A DNA stretch of 64,000 nucleotides from the NCBI GenBank assembly GCA_949292425.1, contig CASEZK010000039.1, positions 1-64,000 of the forward strand, given 5' to 3'. This DNA is from an uncultured Oscillospiraceae bacterium (GTDB lineage: Bacteria > Bacillota > Clostridia > Oscillospirales > Acutalibacteraceae). Under the pieces are notes generated by a model. The model was not told where the DNA came from and searched no databases. It saw only the letters and a list, made by a program, of their open reading frames with translations. A program made the position numbers and the translations under genes. Below, piece by piece: positions 17,220-27,046 of this stretch. The stretch's first letter is position 1. Each line of letters starts with the position of its first letter.

Positions 17220-19964
17220 ATGAATGTTTTAAAGGCAATGTTCGGGAATTATAGTAAAAGAGAAATAAATAGAATTCGTCCTAAATGTGACGCTATATTG
17301 GCATTGGAAGATACCTACAGAAAAATGAGCGACGCTGAATTAAAAAACCAGACTAAAATTTTCAGGGAAAAGTTAGCAAATGGTTCCACAACTGACGACA
17401 TTTTAGTAGAAGCTTTTGCTACTTGCCGGGAAGCAGCTACTAGAGTATTGGGCATGACGCACTTCCCTGTACAGATTCTTGGAGGAATAATCTTACATCA
17501 AGGAAGAGTCAGCGAAATGGGCACTGGTGAAGGTAAAACTCTAGTTGAAACTTTACCGGCTTATTTGAACGGCTTGACAGGTAAAGGTGTTCACATTGTT
17601 ACTGTCAACGATTACCTTGCAAAACGTGACTCTGAACTTATGGGTAAGCTGTATAGATTTTTAGGGCTTACAGTAGGTTTACTTTCGCATGATGCAGATA
17701 ATGCTCAAAGGAAACAAGCATATGCAGCTGATATCACATACTGTACAAATAATGAACTTGGTTTTGACTACTTAAGGGACAACATGGTTACTTACAAAGA
17801 AAACCGTGTTCAACGTGGGCACAATTTCGCGATTGTCGACGAAGTTGACTCTATACTAATAGACGAGGCAAGAACTCCACTTATTATTTCTGGACAGGGT
17901 GATAAATCAACAGAGCTTTATCATGTAGCTGATAATTTCGCAAGGACACTTAAAATGGTTAAGGTTGCGGAGTTGAACGAAAAAGAGGATGCAGATGAAG
18001 TTCACGAAGATGCAGACTATATAGTAGATGAAAAAGCTAAAACAGCTACATTGACTAAAAACGGCGTGAAAAAAGCAGAAGAATTTTTCCATGTTGAGAA
18101 TTTGACTGATATTGAAAATACTACCATACAGCATCATATAAACCAGGCAATAAAAGCACATGGCGTTATGCAAAATGAAATTGATTATGTTGTAAAAGAT
18201 GGTGAGGTTGTAATAGTAGACGAATTTACAGGCCGTTTGATGTTTGGACGTCGTTACAATGAAGGCTTGCACCAAGCTATAGAAGCTAAAGAAGGAGTAA
18301 AAGTTGCTAGAGAATCTAAAACATTAGCTGCTATTACGTTCCAAAATTACTTTAAGCTATATAAGAAATTGTCCGGTATGAGCGGTACTGTTATGACTGA
18401 AGAAAACGAATTCCGTGAAATTTATAAGCTAGACGTTGTTGCGATACCTACCAACAAACCTATTCAAAGAATAGACCATCATGATGCAGTTTTCAAAACT
18501 GAAAGAGGAAAATATAAAGCGGCTATCAGAGATTTGGTAGAGTACCACAAGAAAGGACAGCCTGTTCTTGTTGGAACCATATCTATTGAAAAATCAGAAC
18601 TTTTAAGTAAGCTTCTAAAAGAAGAAGGCATCAAGCATACAGTGTTGAACGCTAAGTATCACGAAAAAGAAGCTGAGATTATTGCTCAAGCGGGTAAAAA
18701 AGGAGCAGTTACCATTGCTACCAACATGGCCGGCCGTGGAACTGATATTAAGCTTGGTGGTAACTCAGAGTACTTGGCTATTGCGGAAATGCGTAAAATG
18801 GGAATAAGCGAAGATGTCATAGTGGAGGCTACAGGCTTTGCTGATACCGATAATGAGGAAATTTTGAATGCAAGACAGACTTTCAGTGATCTTAGAAAAA
18901 AATATGACGAAAGTATAAAGAAAGATGCGGATGAAGTTAAGGCTCTTGGTGGACTTGTCATTATGGGTACGGAAAGAGCAGAAACACGTCGTATAGATAA
19001 CCAGCTAAGAGGCCGTGCTGGTAGACAAGGAGACCCTGGTGAAACGAAATTTTATCTTTCACTTGAAGATGACTTGATGAGGCTCTTTAATGGTGATAGA
19101 GTAAAAGCTATTATGGATAGGCTGAATGTGGAAGAAGATATGCCTATAGACAGCAAAATGATTTCAAGTGTTATTGAAAACTCGCAGAAGAAAGTTGAAG
19201 GCCGCGACTTTGGAATCAGAAAGAGCGTTTTCCAATACGACAATGTTATGGATCGTCAACGTGAAGTTATCTATGACCAAAGGAACAAAGTTCTTGATGG
19301 AGAAGACTTAAGCGAACAGATTGTTAAGATGATCAAGGGCTCTATAGATAAAACTGTCAGGAAGTACTTGCCTGAACATGAAGATCGGAAAAGCTGGAAT
19401 TTAGCGGGACTTAAAGACTATTATCTTGGCTGGGGTGTAACTGAGAACAGCCTTAACTTTACTGAGGATGAGCTTAAAAAAGTTACTATAGACTCGATAG
19501 TTGAGGAAATACAAAAAAATGCTTTGGAAATATACCAAGAAAAAGAAAACGAGTTCGGCAAAGAAATGCTGCGTGAAATCGAGCGAGTTATTCTTCTCAA
19601 GAATGTAGATAACCATTGGATGGATCACATAGATGCGATGGAAGAACTAAAGAAAGGCATTAGACTGCGCGCATATGCTCAACGTGACCCGGTTATGGAA
19701 TACCGTACAGAAGGCTTTGATATGTTTGACGAAATGATTGACAATATACGCGATGATACTGTTAAGGTTTTATTGAACTTTAGAACTCCTGGCAGAGCTG
19801 CACCAAAACGAGAAGGTGCTATAAACGAAGGTCCTATGTTAACGAATGTGAGGGTAAATTCTTCTGGCACGAGCAAAACGATAAGGAATACTGAAAAAGT
19901 CGGCAGAAATGATCCCTGTCCATGTGGCAGCGGCAAAAAATATAAAAAATGCTGTGGTAAATAA
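17220..19964 (+). CDS. secA: Preprotein translocase ATPase SecA
   Basis: ATP motor driving proteins through SecYEG. 914 residues. In order: Walker A MGTGEGKTLVETLPAYL, DEAD-type VDEVDSILIDEARTPLIISG, the preprotein-binding region, IATNMAGRGTDIKLGG, the GTERAETRRIDNQLRGRAGRQGDPG helicase motif, and a C-terminal zinc-binding NDPCPCGSGKKYKKC. All key motifs are intact, in contrast with several neighbours. ATG follows AAAGGATGTAACTTAA. Monocistronic with its own terminator. Confidence 0.99.
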   Translation: MNVLKAMFGNYSKREINRIRPKCDAILALEDTYRKMSDAELKNQTKIFREKLANGSTTDDILVEAFATCREAATRVLGMTHFPVQILGGIILHQGRVSEMGTGEGKTLVETLPAYLNGLTGKGVHIVTVNDYLAKRDSELMGKLYRFLGLTVGLLSHDADNAQRKQAYAADITYCTNNELGFDYLRDNMVTYKENRVQRGHNFAIVDEVDSILIDEARTPLIISGQGDKSTELYHVADNFARTLKMVKVAELNEKEDADEVHEDADYIVDEKAKTATLTKNGVKKAEEFFHVENLTDIENTTIQHHINQAIKAHGVMQNEIDYVVKDGEVVIVDEFTGRLMFGRRYNEGLHQAIEAKEGVKVARESKTLAAITFQNYFKLYKKLSGMSGTVMTEENEFREIYKLDVVAIPTNKPIQRIDHHDAVFKTERGKYKAAIRDLVEYHKKGQPVLVGTISIEKSELLSKLLKEEGIKHTVLNAKYHEKEAEIIAQAGKKGAVTIATNMAGRGTDIKLGGNSEYLAIAEMRKMGISEDVIVEATGFADTDNEEILNARQTFSDLRKKYDESIKKDADEVKALGGLVIMGTERAETRRIDNQLRGRAGRQGDPGETKFYLSLEDDLMRLFNGDRVKAIMDRLNVEEDMPIDSKMISSVIENSQKKVEGRDFGIRKSVFQYDNVMDRQREVIYDQRNKVLDGEDLSEQIVKMIKGSIDKTVRKYLPEHEDRKSWNLAGLKDYYLGWGVTENSLNFTEDELKKVTIDSIVEEIQKNALEIYQEKENEFGKEMLREIERVILLKNVDNHWMDHIDAMEELKKGIRLRAYAQRDPVMEYRTEGFDMFDEMIDNIRDDTVKVLLNFRTPGRAAPKREGAINEGPMLTNVRVNSSGTSKTIRNTEKVGRNDPCPCGSGKKYKKCCGK

Positions 19965-20002
19965 TAAGGATAGTAATGTTATCTTTAAAAAGGATAACAA
20001 AA

Positions 20003-20031
20003 AAGCCTCGTTTTAAATGAGGCTTTTTTTA
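20003..20031 (+). terminator. Rho-independent terminator of secA
   Basis: AGCCTC/GAGGCT stem with AT-rich extension, followed by seven T. Confidence 0.9.
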
Positions 20032-20097
20032 TATATTAGTTACGACTAAGACGAGATTATTAAGAATACAAGGGGGAAAATATCCTCCCTGGCCAAA

Positions 20098-20382
20098 TTA
20101 TTCAGCGGCGGTATAAACGCAAGCACGTTTTCTATCTCTACCGAACCTTTCAAATCTAACTGTACCGCTGGTTAACGCGAATAGAGTGTCATCAGATCCA
20201 CGGCCTACGTTTTTGCCAGGATGGATGTGTGTGCCTCTTTGTTTAACTAAAATGTTACCCGCTAAAACAAATTGCCCATCGGCCCTTTTAACGCCAAGCC
20301 TTTTAGATTCAGAATCTCTACCATTCTTGGTCGAACCCATTCCTTTTTTATGAGCAAACAATTGTATATTAATTTTAAGCAT
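20098..20382 (-). CDS. rpmA: 50S ribosomal protein L27 (precursor with Prp cleavage site)
   Basis: 94 residues. The N-terminal extension [10 protein letters not shown] precedes [14 protein letters not shown]. In Firmicutes the cysteine protease Prp removes this extension so that the mature N-terminus can reach the peptidyl-transferase centre. The IQLFA/H site is typical. [14 protein letters not shown] is also conserved. It closes the rplU-prp-rpmA operon. Confidence 0.98.
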   Translation of the reverse strand: MLKINIQLFAHKKGMGSTKNGRDSESKRLGVKRADGQFVLAGNILVKQRGTHIHPGKNVGRGSDDTLFALTSGTVRFERFGRDRKRACVYTAAE

Positions 20383-20386
20383 ATTA

Positions 20387-20710
20387 TTACACCTCCATAT
20401 AATTTACAACAATATTTTCAGGGTATAATTCTTCTAAAGCAATTAAGTGTAACTTTAGACCTTGAAGTATATCTTTGCAAGGATTATAATCCTTTTTTTT
20501 TATTTTAAGAAACATTTTTCCACTATTATCGACGCTAACATCAGCAGCAATTTTAATAATATCGGTAATTGTATTAGTTGCCATGTAAGCGGCTGAAGAA
20601 ACGGCGGCACAAATTACATCTGGCTGGCTGTTAATGTAGTTAGCGTGGCCAGAAATTTGAAATCCCAAAATTGAACCAGATTCATTTACTAAAAAAGTAG
20701 CATTTATCAT
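20387..20710 (-). CDS. prp: Ribosomal-processing cysteine protease Prp
   Basis: 107 residues between rplU and rpmA, the usual place. The catalytic His lies in FQISGHANY and the catalytic Cys in [18 protein letters not shown]. It cleaves the L27 extension. It starts one base inside the end of rplU, so translation is coupled. Confidence 0.95.
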   Translation of the reverse strand: MINATFLVNESGSILGFQISGHANYINSQPDVICAAVSSAAYMATNTITDIIKIAADVSVDNSGKMFLKIKKKDYNPCKDILQGLKLHLIALEELYPENIVVNYMEV

Positions 20711-21027
20711 TATGCGTTGATATTTTCGATTTGCACTTTGGTGTAAGGTTGTCTGTGACCTAACTTGCGCTTTTCACTCTTTTTAGGTTTGTAAGTAAAT
20801 ACTGTTATTTTTTTACCTTTACCGTTCTTAAGAACCTTAGCACTAACTTTAGCAGAATCAACATATGGAGTACCTAAAGAAAGACTGCCATCATTTGAAA
20901 TAGCAACAACTTTAAAGTCAACGGTAGAGCCTTCTTCAGCGGTTAACTTTTCAACGAAAATAACGTCGCCTTGCTCAACTTTATATTGTTTTCCACCGGT
21001 TTCAATAATTGCGTACATATTTGGCAC
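20710..21027 (-). CDS. rplU: 50S ribosomal protein L21
   Basis: 105 residues beginning with [18 protein letters not shown] after a short MPN extension; the first of these Met codons is the start at 21027. [21 protein letters not shown] is the conserved basic end. Expressed from the leader and promoter immediately upstream. Confidence 0.98.
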   Translation of the reverse strand: MPNMYAIIETGGKQYKVEQGDVIFVEKLTAEEGSTVDFKVVAISNDGSLSLGTPYVDSAKVSAKVLKNGKGKKITVFTYKPKKSEKRKLGHRQPYTKVQIENINA

Positions 21028-21105
21028 CTGCCCTTTTTATAAAACTCGCTACTTACAGGCGAAAACGAATGTTTTCTTAAAGAGCCTGCAATATGCGGTA
21101 AAATA
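21028..21105 (-). ncRNA. L21 ribosomal leader RNA
   Basis: The transcribed region between the promoter and rplU contains GCCTGTAGG paired with repeated GCCTG/CAGGC blocks (TTGCAGGCTC, CGCCTGTAAG). This is the arrangement of the Firmicute L21 leader, which lets the ribosomal protein control its own operon. Assigned from position and visible pairing; a covariance search was not possible. Confidence 0.7.
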
Positions 21106-21134
21106 ATCTTACCACAACCTACAGGCTTTGTCAA
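21106..21134 (-). promoter_or_regulatory. Sigma-A promoter of rplU-prp-rpmA
   Basis: On the minus strand TTGACA (21134-21129), a 17-bp spacer and TAAGAT (21111-21106). Confidence 0.85.
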
Positions 21135-21138
21135 ATGT

Positions 21139-21999
21139 TTAGACTTCTTTTTCTAAAATCTCTTTGCAGTTCAAAACTAATTTTTCAGTATTTGTATTAT
21201 TTTTAGGATACTGGGGGTTTATTTCTTCCATTGTTTTTGTTAAGACCTCAGATACGAAATATCTAGCAAACCACTTTTTGTCAGCGGGTATGATGTACCA
21301 AGGGTTTGTGGGAGTTGCTGTTTTATTTATAGCATTTTCGTACGCCTCCATGTAAGTATCCCACAACGCGCGTTCTTTTATATCTGATTCAGATAATTTC
21401 CAGTTTTTGTTTTTGTTGTCTATCCTTTTGAAAAAGCGTTTTTTCTGTTCGTCTTTGGATATGCAGAAGAAAAATTTTAATACTCGCACGCCATTTTCCC
21501 ACAGATAGTCTTCAAAGTTTACAATCTGTTTATAACGCTTATTAATAACATCTTTTTTGCACCTATCCGGCATGTTGTAATTTTTATATAATTTATGGAC
21601 TTTTGCAATCAACACGTCCTCGTAATATGACCTGTTAAAAATGCCAATAATACCTTTTGATGGTAGTTTCTTTATACAGCGCCATAAATAGTCATGTGAA
21701 AGTTCTTCCGGGCTTGGCTGTTTAAAGTTGCTAACTTGTACGCCTTGAGGGTTAAGGCCGCTCATAACGTGCTTTATGGCGCCGTCTTTGCCTCCTGCAT
21801 CCATGGCTTGAAAAATTAAAAGCAAACTTTCCTTACCTTCAGCGTAAAACTTATCTTGAAATTGTCCTAACCTTTGTAGGTTTACTAAACTTTTATTTGC
21901 AATCTCAAATTTATCTAATTTTAACTTTTTAGCACCGGGGTCAAAATTTTTAAAGTCAAATTTTTTATTTCCAGAGATTTTAAACTCATCTAAATTCAT
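21139..21999 (-). CDS. Polyphosphate kinase 2 family phosphotransferase
   Basis: Transfers phosphate between polyphosphate and a nucleoside (di/mono)phosphate. The 286 residues are one PPK2 domain: Walker A-like FQAMDAGGKDGAIKHVMSGLNPQG, Walker B IGIFNRSYYEDVL (Arg-Ser-Tyr-Tyr-Glu), a lid region (CISKDEQKKRFFKR) and WYIIPADKKWFARY. PPK2 class cannot be fixed from sequence alone. It lies head-to-head with the L21 operon end and has its own leader, SD AGGAGG. Confidence 0.92.
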   Translation of the reverse strand: MNLDEFKISGNKKFDFKNFDPGAKKLKLDKFEIANKSLVNLQRLGQFQDKFYAEGKESLLLIFQAMDAGGKDGAIKHVMSGLNPQGVQVSNFKQPSPEELSHDYLWRCIKKLPSKGIIGIFNRSYYEDVLIAKVHKLYKNYNMPDRCKKDVINKRYKQIVNFEDYLWENGVRVLKFFFCISKDEQKKRFFKRIDNKNKNWKLSESDIKERALWDTYMEAYENAINKTATPTNPWYIIPADKKWFARYFVSEVLTKTMEEINPQYPKNNTNTEKLVLNCKEILEKEV

Positions 22000-22098
22000 T
22001 CTACATTCCTCCTGTTAAATTTAATATATAATAGCATATATGCATAAAAATGTCAATTAAATATTCTTTTAAATATCAAAAATATAAAATAAATTATT

Positions 22099-22128
22099 TT
22101 GGACTTATAGAATTTATTGTAATATAAT
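22099..22128 (+). promoter_or_regulatory. Sigma-A promoter of tmcAL
   Basis: TTGGAC at 22099 and TATAAT at 22123 with an 18-bp spacer, 28 bp before the start. Confidence 0.7.
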
Positions 22129-22155
22129 TAAAATAAAACTTACTGGAGGGTCTTT

Positions 22156-23361
22156 ATGCGCGTATGTGCTATAATTTGTGAATATAACCCTTTTCACAAC
22201 GGACATGCCTATTTAATATCTGAAGCGAATCAGATGGGTTTTACTCATATTGTTGCCATTATGTCTGGAAATTTTACGCAAAGAGGTGAATTTTCTATTA
22301 TTTCCAAGCTTGCAAAGACGAAAATGGCGCTTTTAAATAACGTGGATCTAGTGATAGAATTGCCGGCTGTATACTCGATATCTAGGGCAGAAATCTTTGC
22401 AAAATCAGCGATTTACTTAGCAAATTCACTAGGGTGTATAGATGCGTTAATTTTTGGTAGTGAATGTGGAAATATGGAGATGTTAAAGACAGCAACTGAA
22501 GCAACATCTTCTGAAACTGTAAGTGCTGAGATAAAAAAGTTTTTAAAAACAGGCATAACTTTTGCAAAAGCCAGAGCTTTGGCGATAGAAAAAGTTTATG
22601 GCAGCCGGGTTTCAAATATTTTTAATTTTCCAAATAATAATTTAGCTATTGAATACATAAAAGCTTTGAATGAGTTTGATTCGCGAATAAAGCCGTTACC
22701 GGTTTTGAGGGAACGAGTTTTGCACAATAGCATGGACTGTGCCGGAAACTTTGCAAGTTCATCATATATAAGAAGTTTAATTTTAAAAGGTCAAGATTAT
22801 TCGCAGTTTGTGCCGAGAGCCACTTTGGAAATTTTGAAGCAAGAAGTGGCTTTGGAGTTAGCCCCAGCAGATGTAAAAATGCTTGAAAGAGCATTTTTGT
22901 TTCAATTGAGAAAGTTAGAAATAGACGATATATTGATGGCTTCAGAAATAGGCGAAGGGCTTGAATTTAAGATATATAAAGAGATAAGGAGTTCATCGTC
23001 GTTTGAAGAGTTGTTAAATAAAGTAAAATCTAAAAGGTACACGCTCGCCAGAATAAAGCGTATTGTTTTATCATTGATACTTGGCATAGATAAAGAATTT
23101 CAAAATGTTTTGCCGTCCTACATAAGGATTTTAGGGTTTAGCGCTAAAGGTAAAGAAATTTTAAGTAAATTAAAAAAATCAGCTACTCTTCCTGTGTTCA
23201 CTAAATATTCAGAGGTTGAAAAATATAAAGATGAAAGCATTTTGAAAAAATTTGCTTTTGAGGCTAAGTTATCCGATATCTATTCTTTAGCTTTGCCTAA
23301 GATCTGTGAAATTGGACTTGACTACAAATTCAGCGTGGTGGATGTAGATAAAATAATTTGA
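22156..23361 (+). CDS. tmcAL: tRNA(Met) cytidine acetate ligase TmcAL (YlbM)
   Basis: Forms N4-acetylcytidine at the wobble base of elongator tRNA-Met using acetate and ATP. The nucleotidyltransferase-fold motif CEYNPFHNGH near residue 8 (HxGH-like), then VAIMSGNFTQRGEFSI and FGSECGN, are diagnostic. ALEYIKAL-like AIEYIKALNEF and SSSYIRSLIL follow. 401 residues. SD TGGAGGGTC before ATG 22156. Confidence 0.93.
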   Translation: MRVCAIICEYNPFHNGHAYLISEANQMGFTHIVAIMSGNFTQRGEFSIISKLAKTKMALLNNVDLVIELPAVYSISRAEIFAKSAIYLANSLGCIDALIFGSECGNMEMLKTATEATSSETVSAEIKKFLKTGITFAKARALAIEKVYGSRVSNIFNFPNNNLAIEYIKALNEFDSRIKPLPVLRERVLHNSMDCAGNFASSSYIRSLILKGQDYSQFVPRATLEILKQEVALELAPADVKMLERAFLFQLRKLEIDDILMASEIGEGLEFKIYKEIRSSSSFEELLNKVKSKRYTLARIKRIVLSLILGIDKEFQNVLPSYIRILGFSAKGKEILSKLKKSATLPVFTKYSEVEKYKDESILKKFAFEAKLSDIYSLALPKICEIGLDYKFSVVDVDKII

Positions 23362-23426
23362 GTTTTTGAATTTATTCATACATACCGGACAATTCTATTT
23401 ATTAGAACTGATTAGGTGGTATAAAT

Positions 23427-25042
23427 ATGAGCAAAAGAATTACGATATTTTTCATGACGCTTTTATTTTGTATATGTTTTTCTATTTTCCGTTTGTACAC
23501 TTTATCTCAAGGTGAGTATCTTCAAACGGCAGCTTTGCAAAATGGCATCTACAAGTTAAATGTGGCGTCAGCTAGGGGTATTATTTACGACTGTAAGAAA
23601 AGACCTTTGGTAAACTTACAGAAAAATACTATGATGTCGGTTTTCCCAAATGATTCTACACCAAAAACTTTAAGTCAGATAATGTCTTCTGGTGAAATGA
23701 ATGAAATCATTCCACTTTTGCAGACAAGAAAACCATTTTGTTTGAAAGTAAATAGTGAGCAGAACAGAATAATTTCAGAAGACGTTCAATATTTTAAAGT
23801 ACCTAAGAGATACTCCGATTTTCAACTAGCGTCGCATATTTTGGGATACTTAGACAGCAGTGGCAATGGAATTTGTGGTATAGAGAAGGCCTTCAACGAT
23901 TATTTAAATTCATCAAAAGGGAAAATAGAATTAAAATATAAGATTAATGCATTAGGGGAAATTTTAGATGGTAAGCAACTTAAAGTAGAGGATACGTTGT
24001 ATAAGCAGTCACAGGGAGTGGTTTTGACTATAGACAAGGACTTACAGAAAATTTCAGAGGAAGTTGCTGAAAAGTATTTAAAAAAAGGTGCGATTATAAT
24101 CACGCAGGTTCCGAACTGTGAAATCAGAGCTTTTGTTAGTACTCCGCAGTTTGACCCGAACAATGTATCTGCTTCTTTAAATAACGAGGATTCTCCACTT
24201 TTAAATAGAGGATTATCTTCATACAATTTGGGCTCGATTTTTAAGTTAGTAACTATTGCGGCGGCGATGGAGACTAGCACGAATTTGGATACAGAGTTTG
24301 ATTGTACAGGGTCAATTAATGTAAATGACGGAACGTACCACTGTTTTAATGGAAAAAGCCATGGGAGAGAGAGGATGCAAAGTTAGCTTTAGCATATTCG
24401 TGCAATACTTATTTTGTCAATTTAATGAAATATATGGATGCAGAAAAATTTATTGATTTTACTAAAAGTTTAGGCTTTAGTGAAAAGATAGAACTTGCAC
24501 CAGGACTTTTTTCTCAAAGTGGAAACTTGCCGAACTTAGATAGTTTAAAAGACCCAAAGTTAATGGCAAATTTGTCATTTGGACAAGGCAAGCTTATGGC
24601 AACGCCTATTCAAGTGTCAGCGCTAATAAATGCTATAGCATCGAAGGGAAAACTTGTTAAACCTAAGCTGATAGAGGGCCTTGTAGGAGAAAACCTAGAA
24701 TATATCAAGAGAAATTTTCAAAGGCCAGCCAAAAGAGCCTTTTCAAGGTATACGGCAGACTTTTTGAAAGAAGCGATGAAAATGTCAGCGGATATAGGAA
24801 CAGGTATTTTAGGAAAGCCCGAAGCATGTGAAGTTGCGGTAAAAACGGGTACAGCTCAGAGCGGAATAAAAGTGGGGGAACACTATGCGCAACAGGCGTG
24901 GTATGCTGGGTTTTTCCCGGAAAATGAACCTAAATATTCAGTTGTAGTTTTTGCAGAAGATGCAGAAAGTGGCTCAAAAAGCTGTGGCCCTGCATTTAAA
25001 AGAATTATTGAAGAGATATACAACAACCAATTGGAAAACTGA
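23427..25042 (+). pseudogene. Penicillin-binding transpeptidase (class B PBP), frameshifted
   Basis: Cell-wall transpeptidase with an N-terminal membrane anchor (residues 5-24), a dimerisation-type region, and a transpeptidase domain. All three active-site motifs are present but in two frames. SxxK (GSIFKLVT) lies in the first frame; S-C-N (AYSCNTY) and KTGT (VAVKTGTAQSG) lie in the second. The break is at 24363-24374, where GGGAGAGAGAGG holds an extra AG (or lacks one base). Removing AG gives a continuous GREDAKLALAYSCN. The first frame stops at 24386. Rebuilt length is about 538 residues. The divergent N-terminus suggests a sporulation- or division-specific PBP, but I cannot assign FtsI or SpoVD. 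Confidence 0.85.
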
Positions 25043-25071
25043 AGTTTAGAGATTGAGTAAAATAAAAAATG

Positions 25072-25105
25072 AATCAGGCTGTAGTAACCTGATTTATTTT
25101 TTTTT
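25072..25105 (+). terminator. Rho-independent terminator after the PBP gene
   Basis: AATCAGG/CCTGATT stem followed by TTATTTTTTTTT. Confidence 0.85.
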
Positions 25106-25151
25106 ATATATTGTAATAATAGAAATTTTTAAATTTACAGGAGGTTTACGT

Positions 25152-26981
25152 ATGTGTGGTATTGCTGGCTGGCTTGATTGGGAAAAAGATATCAGTGAAA
25201 GTGACTGCATTAGTGCAATGTCAGAGTCTTTGAGAAGAAGAGGACCGGATGAAAATGGCATTTACGTTGATAAAAATATTTGTTTAATACATAGAAGACT
25301 GATTGTGGTTGACCCTGAAAATGGAAAACAGCCAATGACATTTAACTTTAACAACAAAAAATATACTGTTGTGTACAATGGTGAGCTATATAATACAGAT
25401 GAGATAAGAAGAGAACTTGAAGGGTTGGGGCATAGCTTTAGAGGTCATTCAGATACGGAAGTGCTTTTAAAATCCTTTGTTCAGTGGGGCAAGGACTGTG
25501 TAAATAAATTAAACGGAATATTTGCATTTGCAGTTTGGGACGATTCAAACAAAGAGTTATTTTTAGCTAGGGATAGAATAGGCGTAAAACCACTATTTTT
25601 TTATTTTTACAATAATGGAATAATTTTTGCATCTGAAATAAAAACTTTACTTTGTAACCCGATAGTTAAACCTGTAGTAGATGAAGTTGGCCTGAAGGAG
25701 ATATTTTTTATGGGACCAGGGATAACACCTGGGAATGGCGTAATAAAAGGAGTAGAGGAGCTTAAGCCCGGAGAGTATATAGCTTTTTCGAAAAATAAAA
25801 CAATAAAAAATTTTTATTGGAAATTGCAAGCCAAAGAGTTTGAGGATAGCTTGAGTGTGGCTATAGAGAAAACGAGATTTTTAGTAACCGACTCTATAAA
25901 TAGACAGCTGGTATCCGATAAACCACTTTGTTGCTTTTTATCTGGAGGCCTTGACTCAAGCATAATATCAAAAGTAGCTTCAGATTACTATAGAAAAGAA
26001 AATAAAACGCTCTGTACGTATTCAGTAGATTACGTGGACAACGAGAAATATTTCAAAAAGAATAAATATCAGCCAAACTCTGACTTAGAGTACATAAATA
26101 TAATGGTAAATTATATAAAATCTAATCACAAAACGGTAACGCTTTCAAACGGCACTCTTGCCAACGCTTTGTATGACTCTACATTAGCAAGAGACCTTCC
26201 CGGCATGGCTGATATAGACTCATCACTTTTACTTTTTTGCAAAGAAATAAAAAAAGATTTTACTGTTGCATTGTCAGGTGAATGTGCCGATGAGATTTTT
26301 GGAGGATATCCTTGGTATCACGACAGAGAAATTTTATTTGATGAAACTTTTCCATGGCCAAGGCCTTTAAATATTAGGAGAAATATTCTTAAAGAAGGTT
26401 TTTTAAAGTCTGGCGAAAATTATGTGCAGGAAAAATACTTAAGTGCGATGAAAGACGTACCAAAACTAAATGGGGAATCGAAGTTGAACTCAAGAATGAG
26501 GGAAATGTTCATATTAAATATAAGGTGGTTCATGAAGACACTACTTGACAGAAAAGATAGGATGAGCATGTACAATGGCTTGGAAGTGAGAGTTCCTTTC
26601 TGCGATTATAGAATAGTAGAGTACGCTTTTAATATGCCATGGGAAATAAAAGCCTTGAATGGTAGGGAAAAAGGCGTTTTAAGAGAAGCAATGAAAGGCA
26701 TTTTGCCGTATGAGATAATATACAGGAAAAAAAGTCCGTATCCGAAAACTCATAACCCGGTATATATGAAAGCTGTAAGTGACAAAGTTAAGACCATATT
26801 GCAGGATAAAACTTCTGTGTTATCGTCAATACTTGATTACAACAAGGTTGTTGATCTAATAGAGAATGAAGAAAAGGTGAATGAAAACTGGTATGGACAA
26901 TTAATGCGGGTCCCTCAGATAATGGCGTACATTATACAAATAGACTGCTGGATAAAAAAATATAAAATTGATTTAATTTAA
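25152..26981 (+). CDS. asnB: Asparagine synthase (glutamine-hydrolysing)
   Basis: Makes asparagine from aspartate, ATP and glutamine. The frame is open upstream, but the enzyme must begin Met-Cys, and ATG 25152 (MCGIAGW) follows CAGGAGGTTTACGT. The N-terminal glutaminase domain has Cys2, RRGPDENG, LIHRRLIVVD and YNGELYN. The synthetase domain has the PP-loop LSGGLDSSI near residue 257, SGECADEIFGGYPWY, and RKDRMSMYNGLEVRVPF. About 609 residues. No insertion elements or frameshifts. Confidence 0.96.
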   Translation: MCGIAGWLDWEKDISESDCISAMSESLRRRGPDENGIYVDKNICLIHRRLIVVDPENGKQPMTFNFNNKKYTVVYNGELYNTDEIRRELEGLGHSFRGHSDTEVLLKSFVQWGKDCVNKLNGIFAFAVWDDSNKELFLARDRIGVKPLFFYFYNNGIIFASEIKTLLCNPIVKPVVDEVGLKEIFFMGPGITPGNGVIKGVEELKPGEYIAFSKNKTIKNFYWKLQAKEFEDSLSVAIEKTRFLVTDSINRQLVSDKPLCCFLSGGLDSSIISKVASDYYRKENKTLCTYSVDYVDNEKYFKKNKYQPNSDLEYINIMVNYIKSNHKTVTLSNGTLANALYDSTLARDLPGMADIDSSLLLFCKEIKKDFTVALSGECADEIFGGYPWYHDREILFDETFPWPRPLNIRRNILKEGFLKSGENYVQEKYLSAMKDVPKLNGESKLNSRMREMFILNIRWFMKTLLDRKDRMSMYNGLEVRVPFCDYRIVEYAFNMPWEIKALNGREKGVLREAMKGILPYEIIYRKKSPYPKTHNPVYMKAVSDKVKTILQDKTSVLSSILDYNKVVDLIENEEKVNENWYGQLMRVPQIMAYIIQIDCWIKKYKIDLI

Positions 26982-27046
26982 TAGTCATTTTTTTTACTAC
27001 AAGTTAATAAAATTTTTTTATAAAACAAAAAGGACGGTTGTCAACA

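Noticed and set aside
17907-18275. Minus-strand ORF inside secA
   Set aside because: It is antisense to conserved SecA sequence, has no SD, and is a shadow of codon composition.
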